The notes under the pieces: generated by a model
What the model saw: the letters and a program-made list of their open reading frames with translations, nothing else
The model's database searches: none
What the model was told of the DNA's origin: nothing
Shown here: piece by piece, positions 1 to 8,306 of the stretch
Numbering within the stretch: the first letter of the stretch is position 1
Layout of the letters: every line of letters starts with the position of its first letter
Assembly (NCBI GenBank): GCA_020697375.1
Contig: JAJFBJ010000028.1
Location: forward strand, 1 to 50,309
DNA length: 50,309 nt
Direction of reading: 5' to 3'
Source of the DNA: Nitrospira sp.
Lineage (GTDB): Bacteria > Nitrospirota > Nitrospiria > Nitrospirales > Nitrospiraceae
Program-made: the position numbers and the translations under genes

Positions 1-891
1 GAAACGGCCGGCTTACCCCGCATCCCGCTCTATGCCCTTACGATGATGGGCGGTGTCGCGGGCATCGGCGTCGGCTTCTTCCTCGCGGCCGGCACGGCCC
101 TCCTCTACCCTATCATGACCGGAGGCAAACCCTTCGTCGCGCCGCCCGTCGTCGGAATCATTTCGTTCGAAACCATGATGCTTCTGGCCATCGTCACCAC
201 GTTCGTGGCGATGGTATTTCGGCTCAAGCAGGGAGGCTCCTCTGCATCGGCGCGTGATCCGCGAATCGACGACGGAGCCATTGCCGTCTCCATCCGCATG
301 GATGGGGAGGATTCGCAGCCTGCCGCCGTGGAAGCGCTGCTCAAGGAAGCCGGGGCTTTCGAGATCATGCTGACCGGAAGAGAACCGGATCCGTCGGGGA
401 CGGTTGGAGGGATGGAATCCGGCAAGACGCAGCTGTGGTTGTGGCTCGGTTGCGCGGCACTGGCCTTCTCCTCCGTCACGGCCTGTTCACGGGATATGGA
501 AGAGCAGGCGTCCTATCAATCCCAGGAAGCCCCGCGCAAACATTCCCCCCCGGGCAGCATCCCCCTGAACAGCCGAACGATCCGCTCGTCGGCGCCGGTC
601 ACTCCGGATGAACAATTCGACGAGGGGAAACGGCTGTTTCGCATCAACTGCGCCCATTGCCATGGTTCGAACGGCGGCGGGGATGGGCCGGTCGCGGGAT
701 ACTTGCGCGAATTGCCGAAGAACTTACGGGCGCCTCATGTCCAAGGACAGTCCGTGGACGCTCTCTATGCGATCGTGACGGATGGCAAAGATCTGATGCC
801 TTCCTTCAAGGGTGAGTTGTCGGCGACGGAACGATGGGCCGTGGCGCAGTACATCGCAACGTTGTCGCCTGCGGCGGCGACAACGAAGTAA
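1..891 (+). CDS. ActD-ActE fusion of alternative complex III (5' partial)
   Basis: The frame is open from the first base, so the N-terminus lies upstream. The first ~60 visible residues match the C-terminal part of ActD (DUF3341): two membrane segments around a Pro-rich PPVVGIISFETMM loop. About 120 residues after the first ATG (base 43) comes a second module: a hydrophobic segment ending in TAC (a lipobox-like cysteine), an R-P-rich spacer, then a mono-haem cytochrome c domain with CAHCH and a distal LMPSF that can supply the axial Met. That is the layout of ActE. In alternative complex III these two subunits of the quinol:electron-acceptor oxidoreductase are normally separate. No stop separates them here. 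An ATG at 412 has GGAGG only 1 nt upstream, so internal initiation of a free ActE cannot be excluded. The bd-like genes follow directly. Family call is from recognition; the fusion is seen directly. Confidence 0.8.
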   Translation, partial: ETAGLPRIPLYALTMMGGVAGIGVGFFLAAGTALLYPIMTGGKPFVAPPVVGIISFETMMLLAIVTTFVAMVFRLKQGGSSASARDPRIDDGAIAVSIRMDGEDSQPAAVEALLKEAGAFEIMLTGREPDPSGTVGGMESGKTQLWLWLGCAALAFSSVTACSRDMEEQASYQSQEAPRKHSPPGSIPLNSRTIRSSAPVTPDEQFDEGKRLFRINCAHCHGSNGGGDGPVAGYLRELPKNLRAPHVQGQSVDALYAIVTDGKDLMPSFKGELSATERWAVAQYIATLSPAAATTK

Positions 892-909
892 AACGTAACG
901 GAGGCCGTC

Positions 910-2127
910 GTGCCGGAATTTGGCCGGGATCTTGACGCCATCAGCTTTCCCCTGATCGGAAACAGCCTGGTCATCGGCCTCTTCGCCCTGCTGCACATCG
1001 CCCTTGCCGGGCTCACGGTCGGCTTCATGTTGTTGGCGCCTCTGCTGGAATGCGCGGAACGCGTCAATCCATTCTATGCGGACTTTTCCCGCAGCATGAC
1101 CCGTTTCACCATCGTGACCTTCAGCGTCAGCACCGTGTTGGCGGTCATCATGGTCGAACTGTCCATCGGCTTGTTTCCCCTCACCACCATGTGGATGTGG
1201 AACCAATTTCGATGGCCGATTCTGTTGGCCATCGCCTCGTTCATCCTTCAACTCGCCGTCCTGTATCCCTATTACCACTACTGGGATTTTTTCCGGCAGC
1301 GATATAGGAAAGTCCACATTCTCATGGGTTTTCTCGCGGCTTTCTTCGTGCTCGTCTGGGTCGTCATCCTGGACGGCATGGGCTCGACCATGCTGACGCC
1401 TGAGACGAATGGAGGGCCTTGGGGGCGACTGCTGAATCCGACCTGGATACCGCTGGTGGTCCACCGGTTTTTCGGCAATCTCGTCCTGGCCGGCTTTGCG
1501 ATGGCGGGCTATGCGGGATGGCGGCTCCGAAAACAACATGGCGGGCCGGATGAATCCTACTATGCGCTTCTGCTTCGCACTGGTCTGCTGATCGGACTGC
1601 TGTCGTTGATCGTCCAACCGGCAACCGGCCTCCTCTATGCCTCGCAGATCGAACGAGCCGTTCCACGGGCCTATGATCAACTCATGCAGGGGCCCTATCG
1701 CGGACTTATCTACGCCCAGTTTTTATTAATCGCCGGTCTCTTTCTGGGCAGCCTTGCGCTGCTGCGCTTCACACAATCTCCGCCTCCGGCCTCACCGCGG
1801 GCTGTGCCGGCGGCCGCAACTGTCTGCGCCCTGCTGGTCGTCGTCTTTGCGACCTCTCCTGCTATTCGGCGTCCCGTGACGTTTCTGCTGGCGGGCCTGA
1901 TCATCTGGTCTCTCTATCGATGGCGGGCCGCTTTGGCGGAGGTTCCGACGGTGGACATGAATCGGCCTGTGGTGCGAAGCATGGCGATCACGATGGGCAT
2001 CGTCTCTTTGCTCACCTATCTGACGATGGGCACGATCAGAGAGACCGCCCGCCGGCCTGATACCGTGCGCGGGGTGATTTCGCTACAGGACGAATTGCAG
2101 CAACCGGCGGCGGACCGGAGACCTTAA
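910..2127 (+). CDS. Cytochrome bd ubiquinol oxidase subunit I-like membrane protein
   Basis: Starts at GTG 910 with GGAGG at 900-904, 18 nt after the ActDE stop. The 405-residue protein is almost entirely transmembrane (about nine segments). A His in the first helix (LLHIALAG) and a second in the VVHRFFGN segment align with the positions of the haem ligands of CydA. The C-terminus carries TMGTIRETARRP, resembling the end of CydA. The CydA quinol-loop motif GRQPW is absent, so quinol oxidase activity should not be assumed. Its neighbours are an alternative-complex-III fusion upstream and a second CydA-like protein downstream, which suggests one quinol-linked respiratory module. Haem content and electron acceptor cannot be read from sequence. 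Confidence 0.75.
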   Translation: MPEFGRDLDAISFPLIGNSLVIGLFALLHIALAGLTVGFMLLAPLLECAERVNPFYADFSRSMTRFTIVTFSVSTVLAVIMVELSIGLFPLTTMWMWNQFRWPILLAIASFILQLAVLYPYYHYWDFFRQRYRKVHILMGFLAAFFVLVWVVILDGMGSTMLTPETNGGPWGRLLNPTWIPLVVHRFFGNLVLAGFAMAGYAGWRLRKQHGGPDESYYALLLRTGLLIGLLSLIVQPATGLLYASQIERAVPRAYDQLMQGPYRGLIYAQFLLIAGLFLGSLALLRFTQSPPPASPRAVPAAATVCALLVVVFATSPAIRRPVTFLLAGLIIWSLYRWRAALAEVPTVDMNRPVVRSMAITMGIVSLLTYLTMGTIRETARRPDTVRGVISLQDELQQPAADRRP

Positions 2128-2128
2128 C

Positions 2129-2172
2129 TATCACTCAACATTTATCATTGAGCACTCATCATCCATAATTTT
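2129..2172. repeat. AT-rich degenerate ACTCA/ATCAT repeat
   Basis: The 53-nt gap between the two CydA-like genes is filled by short degenerate words (ACTCAACAT, ATCATTGAG, CACTCATCATCC) much richer in A+T than the flanking genes. The same word style recurs in the kinase interdomain linkers at 25276-25416, 27723-27845 and 36385-36470, and more loosely at 37912-37998. The gap has no clear Shine-Dalgarno sequence. Confidence 0.45.
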
Positions 2173-2180
2173 TACCATCC

Positions 2181-3536
2181 ATGCTCCTCGAACCCCTTCA
2201 GATTCCGATGTCGTACGGCAAGGCCGCCATTGCGGCGGTGGCCTTGACCCACGCGCTGTTTGCGACGTTCATCGTGGGATCGTCCCTCATAGGGGCAGCG
2301 ACGGAAACGGCAGGCTGGTGGACGCGCAAAAGACGGTATGACCGCCTGGCCCATACGATTGCCTTTACCTTGATCCTGACGACGGCCGCCATCTCTTTTT
2401 TAGGCGTGACGTTCGTGTTTCTCCTCAATATCTTCTGGCCCCGCTTTTGGTCGACGCTGTTCCGCATCATGTTCTGGCCCCTGTTGCTGGAAGCCTGCCT
2501 GTTCCTGGGCGAGGCGGTCTTCGCCTATGCCTGGTTCTATTCATGGGACTGGGCGGGGGACGATCCCGGACGCAAGCGGCTCCACCTTACCTTCGGATGG
2601 TTGGCAGCCGGATGCGCGCTGGGGGCGATGATGTCCATCGACATGGTAGCCTCCTACATGTTGACGCCCCGTCCACCGGATCTGTTATGGGAACGTCTGT
2701 TCAATCCCACGATGATCCACCTGCACCTGCACCGCTGGTTCGGGAATCTGACCTGGACCGGATTTGGCCTCTCGGCCCTCTGCGCGGCGGCCTACTTGCG
2801 CGCCCGGACGGAAGAGGACAAGCGGCATTACAAGTGGGCAGGCGGCTATTGTTTCACGATCGGTTTCGGCGCGCTGCTCGCCATGCCCATCATCGGCTAT
2901 GAGTATCTGCTCCGAATTCGCTACGAGCAGCCGCAAGCCTTCCAGACGCTCATGCTCGGAGGGCGCTCCTGGCTGTTCGATGTCGTGGCCCTTCTCTACA
3001 GCCTGTTGATCATTCTTGGATCCTTCTATATCGCCCGTGGCCTCAAGGCAGCGTCCCAGGGCAGTCCATCGGACAGTTCATCGCGGGTGGTGCTGCCTGT
3101 TTCGCTGGCCGTTGTAATCGTGGCCGGCATCGTCTTTTCCATGCCCTACCATCTTCAGCACATTCCTGGGTTCCATGTTTTGACGGATCAGGCCATCAAT
3201 CCACTCGGCAAAATGCAGCCGAACAAATATTTCGCCATCGCCTTCCTGGTCCTGTTCGGCCTGTTGAACTGGACCTATTTCTTCCGGTCGTTTTGGGGTC
3301 CGTTTCCCTGGTGGCAAAGCGGGCCGACCGGCCGACAGGACCGCGTGACTCCCACCCTCTTGATCGCCCTGTCACTCTGCGCGATGTTGACCATGCTCAC
3401 CATGGGATGGGCCAGGGAAACGGCGCGCGCCTATAACGGCTATTTGATTTATGGTGAGATCTCGTTTGAGGATGAGCGAAGCACCTACGAGGGACCGGGC
3501 CGGTCTCCATTGCAGAAGGAAGAACGACGCGAGTAG
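2181..3536 (+). CDS. Cytochrome bd ubiquinol oxidase subunit I-like membrane protein, paralogue
   Basis: A 451-residue polytopic protein and paralogue of its upstream neighbour. Both have a His in helix 1 (here ALTHALFA), the NPTMIHLHLHRWFGN segment corresponding to VVHRFFGN, and the terminal MGWARETARAYNG motif. It is closer to CydA in length and in the TPRPPDLLWERLFNP loop, but GRQPW is again missing and no CydB-like gene follows. It is probably a membrane haem-binding partner of the ACIII-like complex or a bd-like terminal oxidase; which one is not decidable here. The start ATG at 2181 has only a weak ribosome-binding site. The 3' end overlaps the convergent DUF72 gene by 52 nt. Confidence 0.72.
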   Translation: MLLEPLQIPMSYGKAAIAAVALTHALFATFIVGSSLIGAATETAGWWTRKRRYDRLAHTIAFTLILTTAAISFLGVTFVFLLNIFWPRFWSTLFRIMFWPLLLEACLFLGEAVFAYAWFYSWDWAGDDPGRKRLHLTFGWLAAGCALGAMMSIDMVASYMLTPRPPDLLWERLFNPTMIHLHLHRWFGNLTWTGFGLSALCAAAYLRARTEEDKRHYKWAGGYCFTIGFGALLAMPIIGYEYLLRIRYEQPQAFQTLMLGGRSWLFDVVALLYSLLIILGSFYIARGLKAASQGSPSDSSSRVVLPVSLAVVIVAGIVFSMPYHLQHIPGFHVLTDQAINPLGKMQPNKYFAIAFLVLFGLLNWTYFFRSFWGPFPWWQSGPTGRQDRVTPTLLIALSLCAMLTMLTMGWARETARAYNGYLIYGEISFEDERSTYEGPGRSPLQKEERRE

Positions 3537-4261
3537 TCAGCCGCGAGGATACGTTTCAACTCTTTCGCATTTTTGACCGCATAGCCGGACTGGTCATTGT
3601 CGAAGTAGACATAGACATCGATGTCGGATTCGTGCCAACGGTCGATTGTGGTTGCCCAGGATTTCAGCGTCGCAGCCGAATAATCGCCCTGGTATTTATT
3701 TCCTGGTCCATGGAGCCGCACGTAGACGAAGTCCGCCGTCACCTCGACGGGAGAACGAACGCCGCCTAGCTCATACAGGCAAAAGGCGACATTGAAGGCT
3801 TTCAGCAATCGATAGACCTCCTCATTGTGCCAGCTCTGGTCACGGCATTCGAGACTATAGCGCTGCCCGGAGGGTAGCGCGCGAAGAAACTGCTGCAAAC
3901 GGTCGAGATTGCAATGCCAGTTGGGAGGCAATTGAAACAGAACCGGGCCGAGTTTGGCGCCTAACCCGCCTGCCGCCGTCAGCAACCGGTCGAGGGCCGG
4001 TTTGGGATCGAGCAATTTCTTGTTATGGGTGAGGTACCGGCTGCCCTTCACCGCAAAACAGAAACCGGTTTGCGTGGCCTCTTTCCATGCCTCGAAGGTG
4101 GTCGCCGGAGGCAGGCGATAGAAGCTATTGTTGATCTCCACCGTATCGAAATCCCGCCGATAATAGTCCAGCATGGCGCGGGGCGGTACACTTGCTGGGT
4201 AGTAGGGTCCCTGCCAATGTTTGTAATGCCAGCCGGACGTACCGATCCGGATAGAAGCCAT
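3485..4261 (-). CDS. DUF72 family protein (YecE-like TIM barrel)
   Basis: The protein opens with IRIGTSGWHYKHW and continues with the family hallmarks FDTVEINNSFYRLP, FAVKGSRYLTH, LGPVLFQLPP, LECRDQSWH, FVYVRLHGP and VYVYFDNDQSGYAVKNA, covering the whole DUF72 domain (~250 aa). The start at 4261 is preferred over a start 33 nt upstream because it has a GGGGA-type ribosome-binding site and matches the family N-terminus. The molecular role of DUF72 proteins is not established. It is the last gene of the Ku/topoisomerase/trehalose operon, 51 nt after the debranching-enzyme stop, and its 3' end overlaps the convergent CydA-like gene. Confidence 0.88.
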   Translation of the reverse strand: MASIRIGTSGWHYKHWQGPYYPASVPPRAMLDYYRRDFDTVEINNSFYRLPPATTFEAWKEATQTGFCFAVKGSRYLTHNKKLLDPKPALDRLLTAAGGLGAKLGPVLFQLPPNWHCNLDRLQQFLRALPSGQRYSLECRDQSWHNEEVYRLLKAFNVAFCLYELGGVRSPVEVTADFVYVRLHGPGNKYQGDYSAATLKSWATTIDRWHESDIDVYVYFDNDQSGYAVKNAKELKRILAADYSRRSSFCNGDRPGPS

Positions 4262-4312
4262 CCTATTTCCCCACTTCCATATCCGGGCCGACAAACGGAA
4301 GGGTGGGTGATG

Positions 4313-6364
4313 TCACGGCCGCTCTATCGCTTCACGCGTTTTCCTGCTCACCCGTAGCACCTCCGCCACGCTCCAGGCCTGGGCGATACATCCTCGCGGA
4401 CAATAAGGAGGCTCGGCGTCGAAGATCTCGCTCACGGTGCCGATTCCCTGTTCAAGCAGATGGGCTCGAAACCCCTCCAGCATCTTGCGCGCCGCCGGCG
4501 CATCCTTGTAGACCTTGAGCCAGGCATCGATGAAGGGTCCGATCAGCCAGGCCCACACCGTGCCCTGGTGATACGCGGCATCCCTTGCGCGAAGATCGCC
4601 GAAATACATCGGCTTGTAATCTCGATGGTCCCGTGACAGGCTCCGGAGTCCCACCGGCGTGAGCAGCTTTTCCGCCACCGCATCGACCACCGCGCGCCAT
4701 CGTTGCTCATGCAGTACGGGATGCTGAAGGGCGATCGGAAAAATCTGGTTGGGACGAAAGCTCGCGTCGTTGCCATGCTCTCCATCGACCACATCGAGCA
4801 GATACCCGCCTTCTTCGTGCCAGAAGCGTTGATTGAACGATTCCCGCGCTTGCGCCGCCATGTCCGCCCATTGATTCGACGGTTCACCGGCTATGTCTCC
4901 CCACTGAACCATGCAGCGGAGCGCGTTGTACCAGAGCGCTTGGATTTCAACCGGTTTCCCCCGTCTTGGCGTGACCACCCATCCCTCTACCTTCGCATCC
5001 ATCCAGGTAAGCTGGTACCCCTCTTGGCCTGCATGTAACAGACCGTCCCGCTGATCGACGCCGATGCCGAAATGCGTTCCCTTGACATGCTGCTCGATCA
5101 CCGATTTCAGGACCGGCAGCAACACCATGAGCGTCTCGCGATCACCGGTCACCCGGTAATAACGATCCAATGCATGGAAATACCAGAGCGTAGCATCCGC
5201 CGTATGGTAGAGGGCTTTCCGCTGTCCCTCCGGAAACAGGTTGGGCAGCAGACCGTCACGGATATAGTGGGCGAACGTGCGCAGGATCGATCGCGCTTCC
5301 TGATAGCGGCCGGTACAGAGGGTCAGTCCTTCAAGACTGATCATGGTGTCGCGCCCCCAGTCGGTGAACCAATGGTAACCTGCGATCACCGTGCGGGCTT
5401 CATCACCGGATGCCCGTGCCAGCGCCTGTTCCTCCATGCGGGACCCCGGAAGGACAATGAACTGATCGGCGGCCAAGGTCAGCCACCATTCCAGGTCATT
5501 CTCCACTGTTCTGCGCATAGGCGGCAGCAGCTTGCTCAATCGTTGGCGTTCCGCCTCGAAAATGTCTTCCCCGCTGTATTCGAGCAACTCCCAGGGTTCG
5601 GTGCTCGCGACGAAGGCAATCGGCCGCTCGGGCGTGATCTCCGCATTGAAGTAGCCGGGGCTCGCGAGATTTTCGATATGTTTCGACCCGCGGTCACGGT
5701 CGACCCGATAGGACAAGCCGTGACTCGTCAGCGAGTCCGCCACGAACTGCCCGCATTGCGGCCTGAGGCACATTCTCAAGGGCGGAGCGATGTCGCTGAG
5801 ATGCATCTCGTACCGTCCGTCGAGCACGGTCAGCGGGAAGGGCGGTTTCCTGGCCTCATCGAGCTGCGCGTCCAGCATCCGGAAGGTCACAAACGGACGG
5901 ATATGGAGCCGGAGCGATTCGCCTTCCGTCAAGCGATACTCGACGTAAACCGAATTGTGGCCGTAGGGCATGATGACACGCCTTTCGAGGCGACGCCCCT
6001 TGATGGCGCAACGCCACACCGGTGTTTGGCACTCGCGGCTGAATTCCGAAAATACCTGAGGAAGGTCGCTCTGCAGTCGTCCGTCATCAAACTCCACTCC
6101 GCTCAGAAAAAGCGACTCTCCATCGACGATGGCGACTTCGTCCAATCGCGGGATCATGACCGATCGTCCGCAGGGAGAAGGAAGGTCCGGCACGAAGATA
6201 CCGTGATACCGCCGCGTCGGAGCGCCCAGCAACGTCCCCGATGCGTAGCCGCCGAGTCCGTTCGTCACCAGCCATTCCTTGGACAGATACGCCTCGCCGT
6301 CGGTCAATCGATCGCGGGGAATAGTCAATGTCAGATCACCGTTAGGAAGCCTGTCCGTCATCAT
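4313..6364 (-). CDS. Amylo-alpha-1,6-glucosidase / glycogen debranching-type enzyme
   Basis: 683 residues. The N-terminal ~290 residues form the GDE N-terminal domain, recognisable from EWLVTNGLGGYASGT and TRRYHGIFVP. The C-terminal (alpha/alpha)6 barrel carries AGYHWFTDWGRDTMISLEGL, the acidic catalytic motif of the family, then TADATLWYFHAL, LTWMDAKV and AYHQGTVWAWLIGPFIDAW. The expected reaction is hydrolysis of alpha-1,6 branches in glycogen or oligosaccharides, but related enzymes act on other glucans and the exact substrate is not visible. The start (ATGATG at 6364/6361) overlaps treZ by 23 nt, indicating translational coupling. With TreZ it suggests mobilisation of stored glucan toward trehalose or glucose under stress. 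Confidence 0.88.
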   Translation of the reverse strand: MMTDRLPNGDLTLTIPRDRLTDGEAYLSKEWLVTNGLGGYASGTLLGAPTRRYHGIFVPDLPSPCGRSVMIPRLDEVAIVDGESLFLSGVEFDDGRLQSDLPQVFSEFSRECQTPVWRCAIKGRRLERRVIMPYGHNSVYVEYRLTEGESLRLHIRPFVTFRMLDAQLDEARKPPFPLTVLDGRYEMHLSDIAPPLRMCLRPQCGQFVADSLTSHGLSYRVDRDRGSKHIENLASPGYFNAEITPERPIAFVASTEPWELLEYSGEDIFEAERQRLSKLLPPMRRTVENDLEWWLTLAADQFIVLPGSRMEEQALARASGDEARTVIAGYHWFTDWGRDTMISLEGLTLCTGRYQEARSILRTFAHYIRDGLLPNLFPEGQRKALYHTADATLWYFHALDRYYRVTGDRETLMVLLPVLKSVIEQHVKGTHFGIGVDQRDGLLHAGQEGYQLTWMDAKVEGWVVTPRRGKPVEIQALWYNALRCMVQWGDIAGEPSNQWADMAAQARESFNQRFWHEEGGYLLDVVDGEHGNDASFRPNQIFPIALQHPVLHEQRWRAVVDAVAEKLLTPVGLRSLSRDHRDYKPMYFGDLRARDAAYHQGTVWAWLIGPFIDAWLKVYKDAPAARKMLEGFRAHLLEQGIGTVSEIFDAEPPYCPRGCIAQAWSVAEVLRVSRKTREAIERP

Positions 6365-8306
6365 CCTCCTTCACATCGGCGCGGCCGATGGTTCCATCTG
6401 GTCTGGTGGCATAGAAGGCGGCTGATTCCGCCGGTAACATCCAGCCTTCCTTCGTCAACGGTTCGATGACTCCAGGTCCTCCATAACGGGAGTCGTCGCT
6501 GGACCAAGCAAGAGACCAGGAGCGGCTGACAGGCGGCGCAAGCAAGGGTTCCGGCGCAGGCCGAAGATTGACATCGGCCCCGAGATTGACCAGGAGAAGC
6601 CGGTCGTCGCCGTCCTGACCGGCATAGCGCAACAGGAATGCGGCCGGTCCGATCACGGCGCCATCCACCAATTCACGCGCCTGTCGCGCAATCACTGGGT
6701 CTTCCCGCCTCACACGAAGGAGGTCCCGGTGCAGGCCGAGGCACTCGGCATGGCGCTCGCGTTCCGATAGATCCAGTTTTGAACGTTCGAAGACCGAGGG
6801 AACCGAAGGATCGACCATGGCGGCCTGGGCGTCCGGAGCGGCATAACTCGGGAACTGCGCGAGGAATTCCTTCCGCCCCTTGTGCACCAGTCCGGCCAAT
6901 TCGCCGGAAGGAAAATCGACGAAAAATAAAAATGGAGCGGAAGCCGCGAATTCCTGCCCCATGAACAGCATCGGGGTCTGCGGAGCCAGCAGCAGCAGAG
7001 CGGTCAAGGCGCGAAAGACGCCCGGGCTGGTTTTGGCATGCAGCCGATCGCCTCGCAGCTGATTGGCAATCTGATCGTGGTTCTGGATGAAGAAGACGAA
7101 ATGTTCGGCCGGTTCCCGCGTGACGACCGTTCCCCGGGGTTTGCCTTGCCATTGGTAGCGCTGGCCTTGATACAGAAATGCCCGCTTGATGCATGAAATG
7201 AATTCTTGCGGCATGCCGTGATAATCGCTGTAATAGCCTTCGCGCCGGCCTGTCGCCGCCACTCGCGACGCATGATGAAAATCCTCGCTCCAGACAGCGT
7301 CCAACCCCCATCCCCCCTGCGCAATCGGCTGAACGGTGCAGACCCATTGGGCTTCGCATTCCGCAATCAAAATAATGGATCGTTCACCCGCCGCCCGCCT
7401 GGCCGCTTGAGACAATTCCGCGATCACATGAACAGGACCGGCATCGTGAAAGGCATGGACCGCATCCAGCCTGAGACCGTCGAGATGATATTCCTCAATC
7501 CAATAACAGGCGTTCTGAATGAAGAATTCGCGAACCGCCGGGGATCCCGGTCCGTCGAAATTGATCGCCTGCCCCCATTCATTGGGATACCGGTCGGTGA
7601 AGTAGTCATCGCTGAACGCCGGCAGGTAATTTCCGTCCGGGCCCAGATGGTTGTAGACCACATCGAGGATGACCGCGAGTCCGCGCAGATGGGCTTCATC
7701 CACGAATCGCTTCAAGGCTTGAGGATCGCCATACACATGGGCCGGCGCATACAACCCGACGCCGTCATAGCCCCAATTCCATCGACCGGGAAATTCCGCC
7801 ACCGGCATGATTTCGATGACCGTTATGCCGAGATCCTGGAGGGCGTCGAGCTGTCTGATCGCGCTATCGAAGGTTCCTTCAGGCGTAAACGTTCCGATGT
7901 GCAGTTCATAAATCACCTGGCCATGCATCTGAACCCCCCGCCAGGCACCGTCTCTCCAGCGGAAGGCGTCGGGATCGACGATCAATGAAGGACCGTGGGG
8001 TCCGTCGGGTTGAAAGCGCGAACAGGGGTCCGGGTACGAATGCTTTCCGTCAAGACGATAGCGGTAGGTCATGCCGGCCGATGCCTCCCGCACCAATCCC
8101 GACCAATATCCATCGGCTTCCCTTGCGAGCGCATGGACCGTCCCCCCGGCTTCCAGAACTACGTCAACGCTGGCCGGTTTCGGCGCCCAGCAGCGGAATC
8201 GCACGCCTTCGGTCGTCACCCTGGCCCCAAGCAACGTGCGCCGCTGCCCCTTGCCTGACTGCTCAGCAGTCTGTGCCGATATCACCGTCGTAGCTGAACC
8301 CGTCAT
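6342..8306 (-). CDS. treZ: Malto-oligosyltrehalose trehalohydrolase
   Basis: 654 residues. The N-terminal ~115 residues are the E-set/CBM48-like domain (VRFRCWAPKPASVDVVLE), followed by the GH13 barrel: VIYELHIGTFTPEGTFDSAI, GRWNWGYDGVGLYAP, LDVVYNHLGPDGNY and HLDGLRLDAVHAF. The predicted nucleophile is Asp281 and the predicted acid/base Glu316 (LIAECE); a late FIQNHDQIANQ supplies the third acidic position. The enzyme releases trehalose from maltooligosyl-trehalose. Its usual partner TreY, which makes that substrate, is not in this window. The gene overlaps the topoisomerase gene by 4 nt (ATGA) and the debranching enzyme by 23 nt. Trehalose is a compatible solute, consistent with the stress character of the operon. 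Confidence 0.9.
   Translation of the reverse strand: MTGSATTVISAQTAEQSGKGQRRTLLGARVTTEGVRFRCWAPKPASVDVVLEAGGTVHALAREADGYWSGLVREASAGMTYRYRLDGKHSYPDPCSRFQPDGPHGPSLIVDPDAFRWRDGAWRGVQMHGQVIYELHIGTFTPEGTFDSAIRQLDALQDLGITVIEIMPVAEFPGRWNWGYDGVGLYAPAHVYGDPQALKRFVDEAHLRGLAVILDVVYNHLGPDGNYLPAFSDDYFTDRYPNEWGQAINFDGPGSPAVREFFIQNACYWIEEYHLDGLRLDAVHAFHDAGPVHVIAELSQAARRAAGERSIILIAECEAQWVCTVQPIAQGGWGLDAVWSEDFHHASRVAATGRREGYYSDYHGMPQEFISCIKRAFLYQGQRYQWQGKPRGTVVTREPAEHFVFFIQNHDQIANQLRGDRLHAKTSPGVFRALTALLLLAPQTPMLFMGQEFAASAPFLFFVDFPSGELAGLVHKGRKEFLAQFPSYAAPDAQAAMVDPSVPSVFERSKLDLSERERHAECLGLHRDLLRVRREDPVIARQARELVDGAVIGPAAFLLRYAGQDGDDRLLLVNLGADVNLRPAPEPLLAPPVSRSWSLAWSSDDSRYGGPGVIEPLTKEGWMLPAESAAFYATRPDGTIGRADVKEDDDGQAS

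Noticed and set aside
724..1680. A 318-codon minus-strand frame opposite the first CydA-like gene
   Set aside because: The product is Arg/Gln/Asp-rich with no domain; the plus-strand membrane protein is clearly the coding frame.
5072..6469. A 465-codon plus-strand frame opposite the debranching enzyme
   Set aside because: A shadow of a high-GC gene; no ribosome-binding site, low-complexity basic composition, and the opposite strand has all family motifs.
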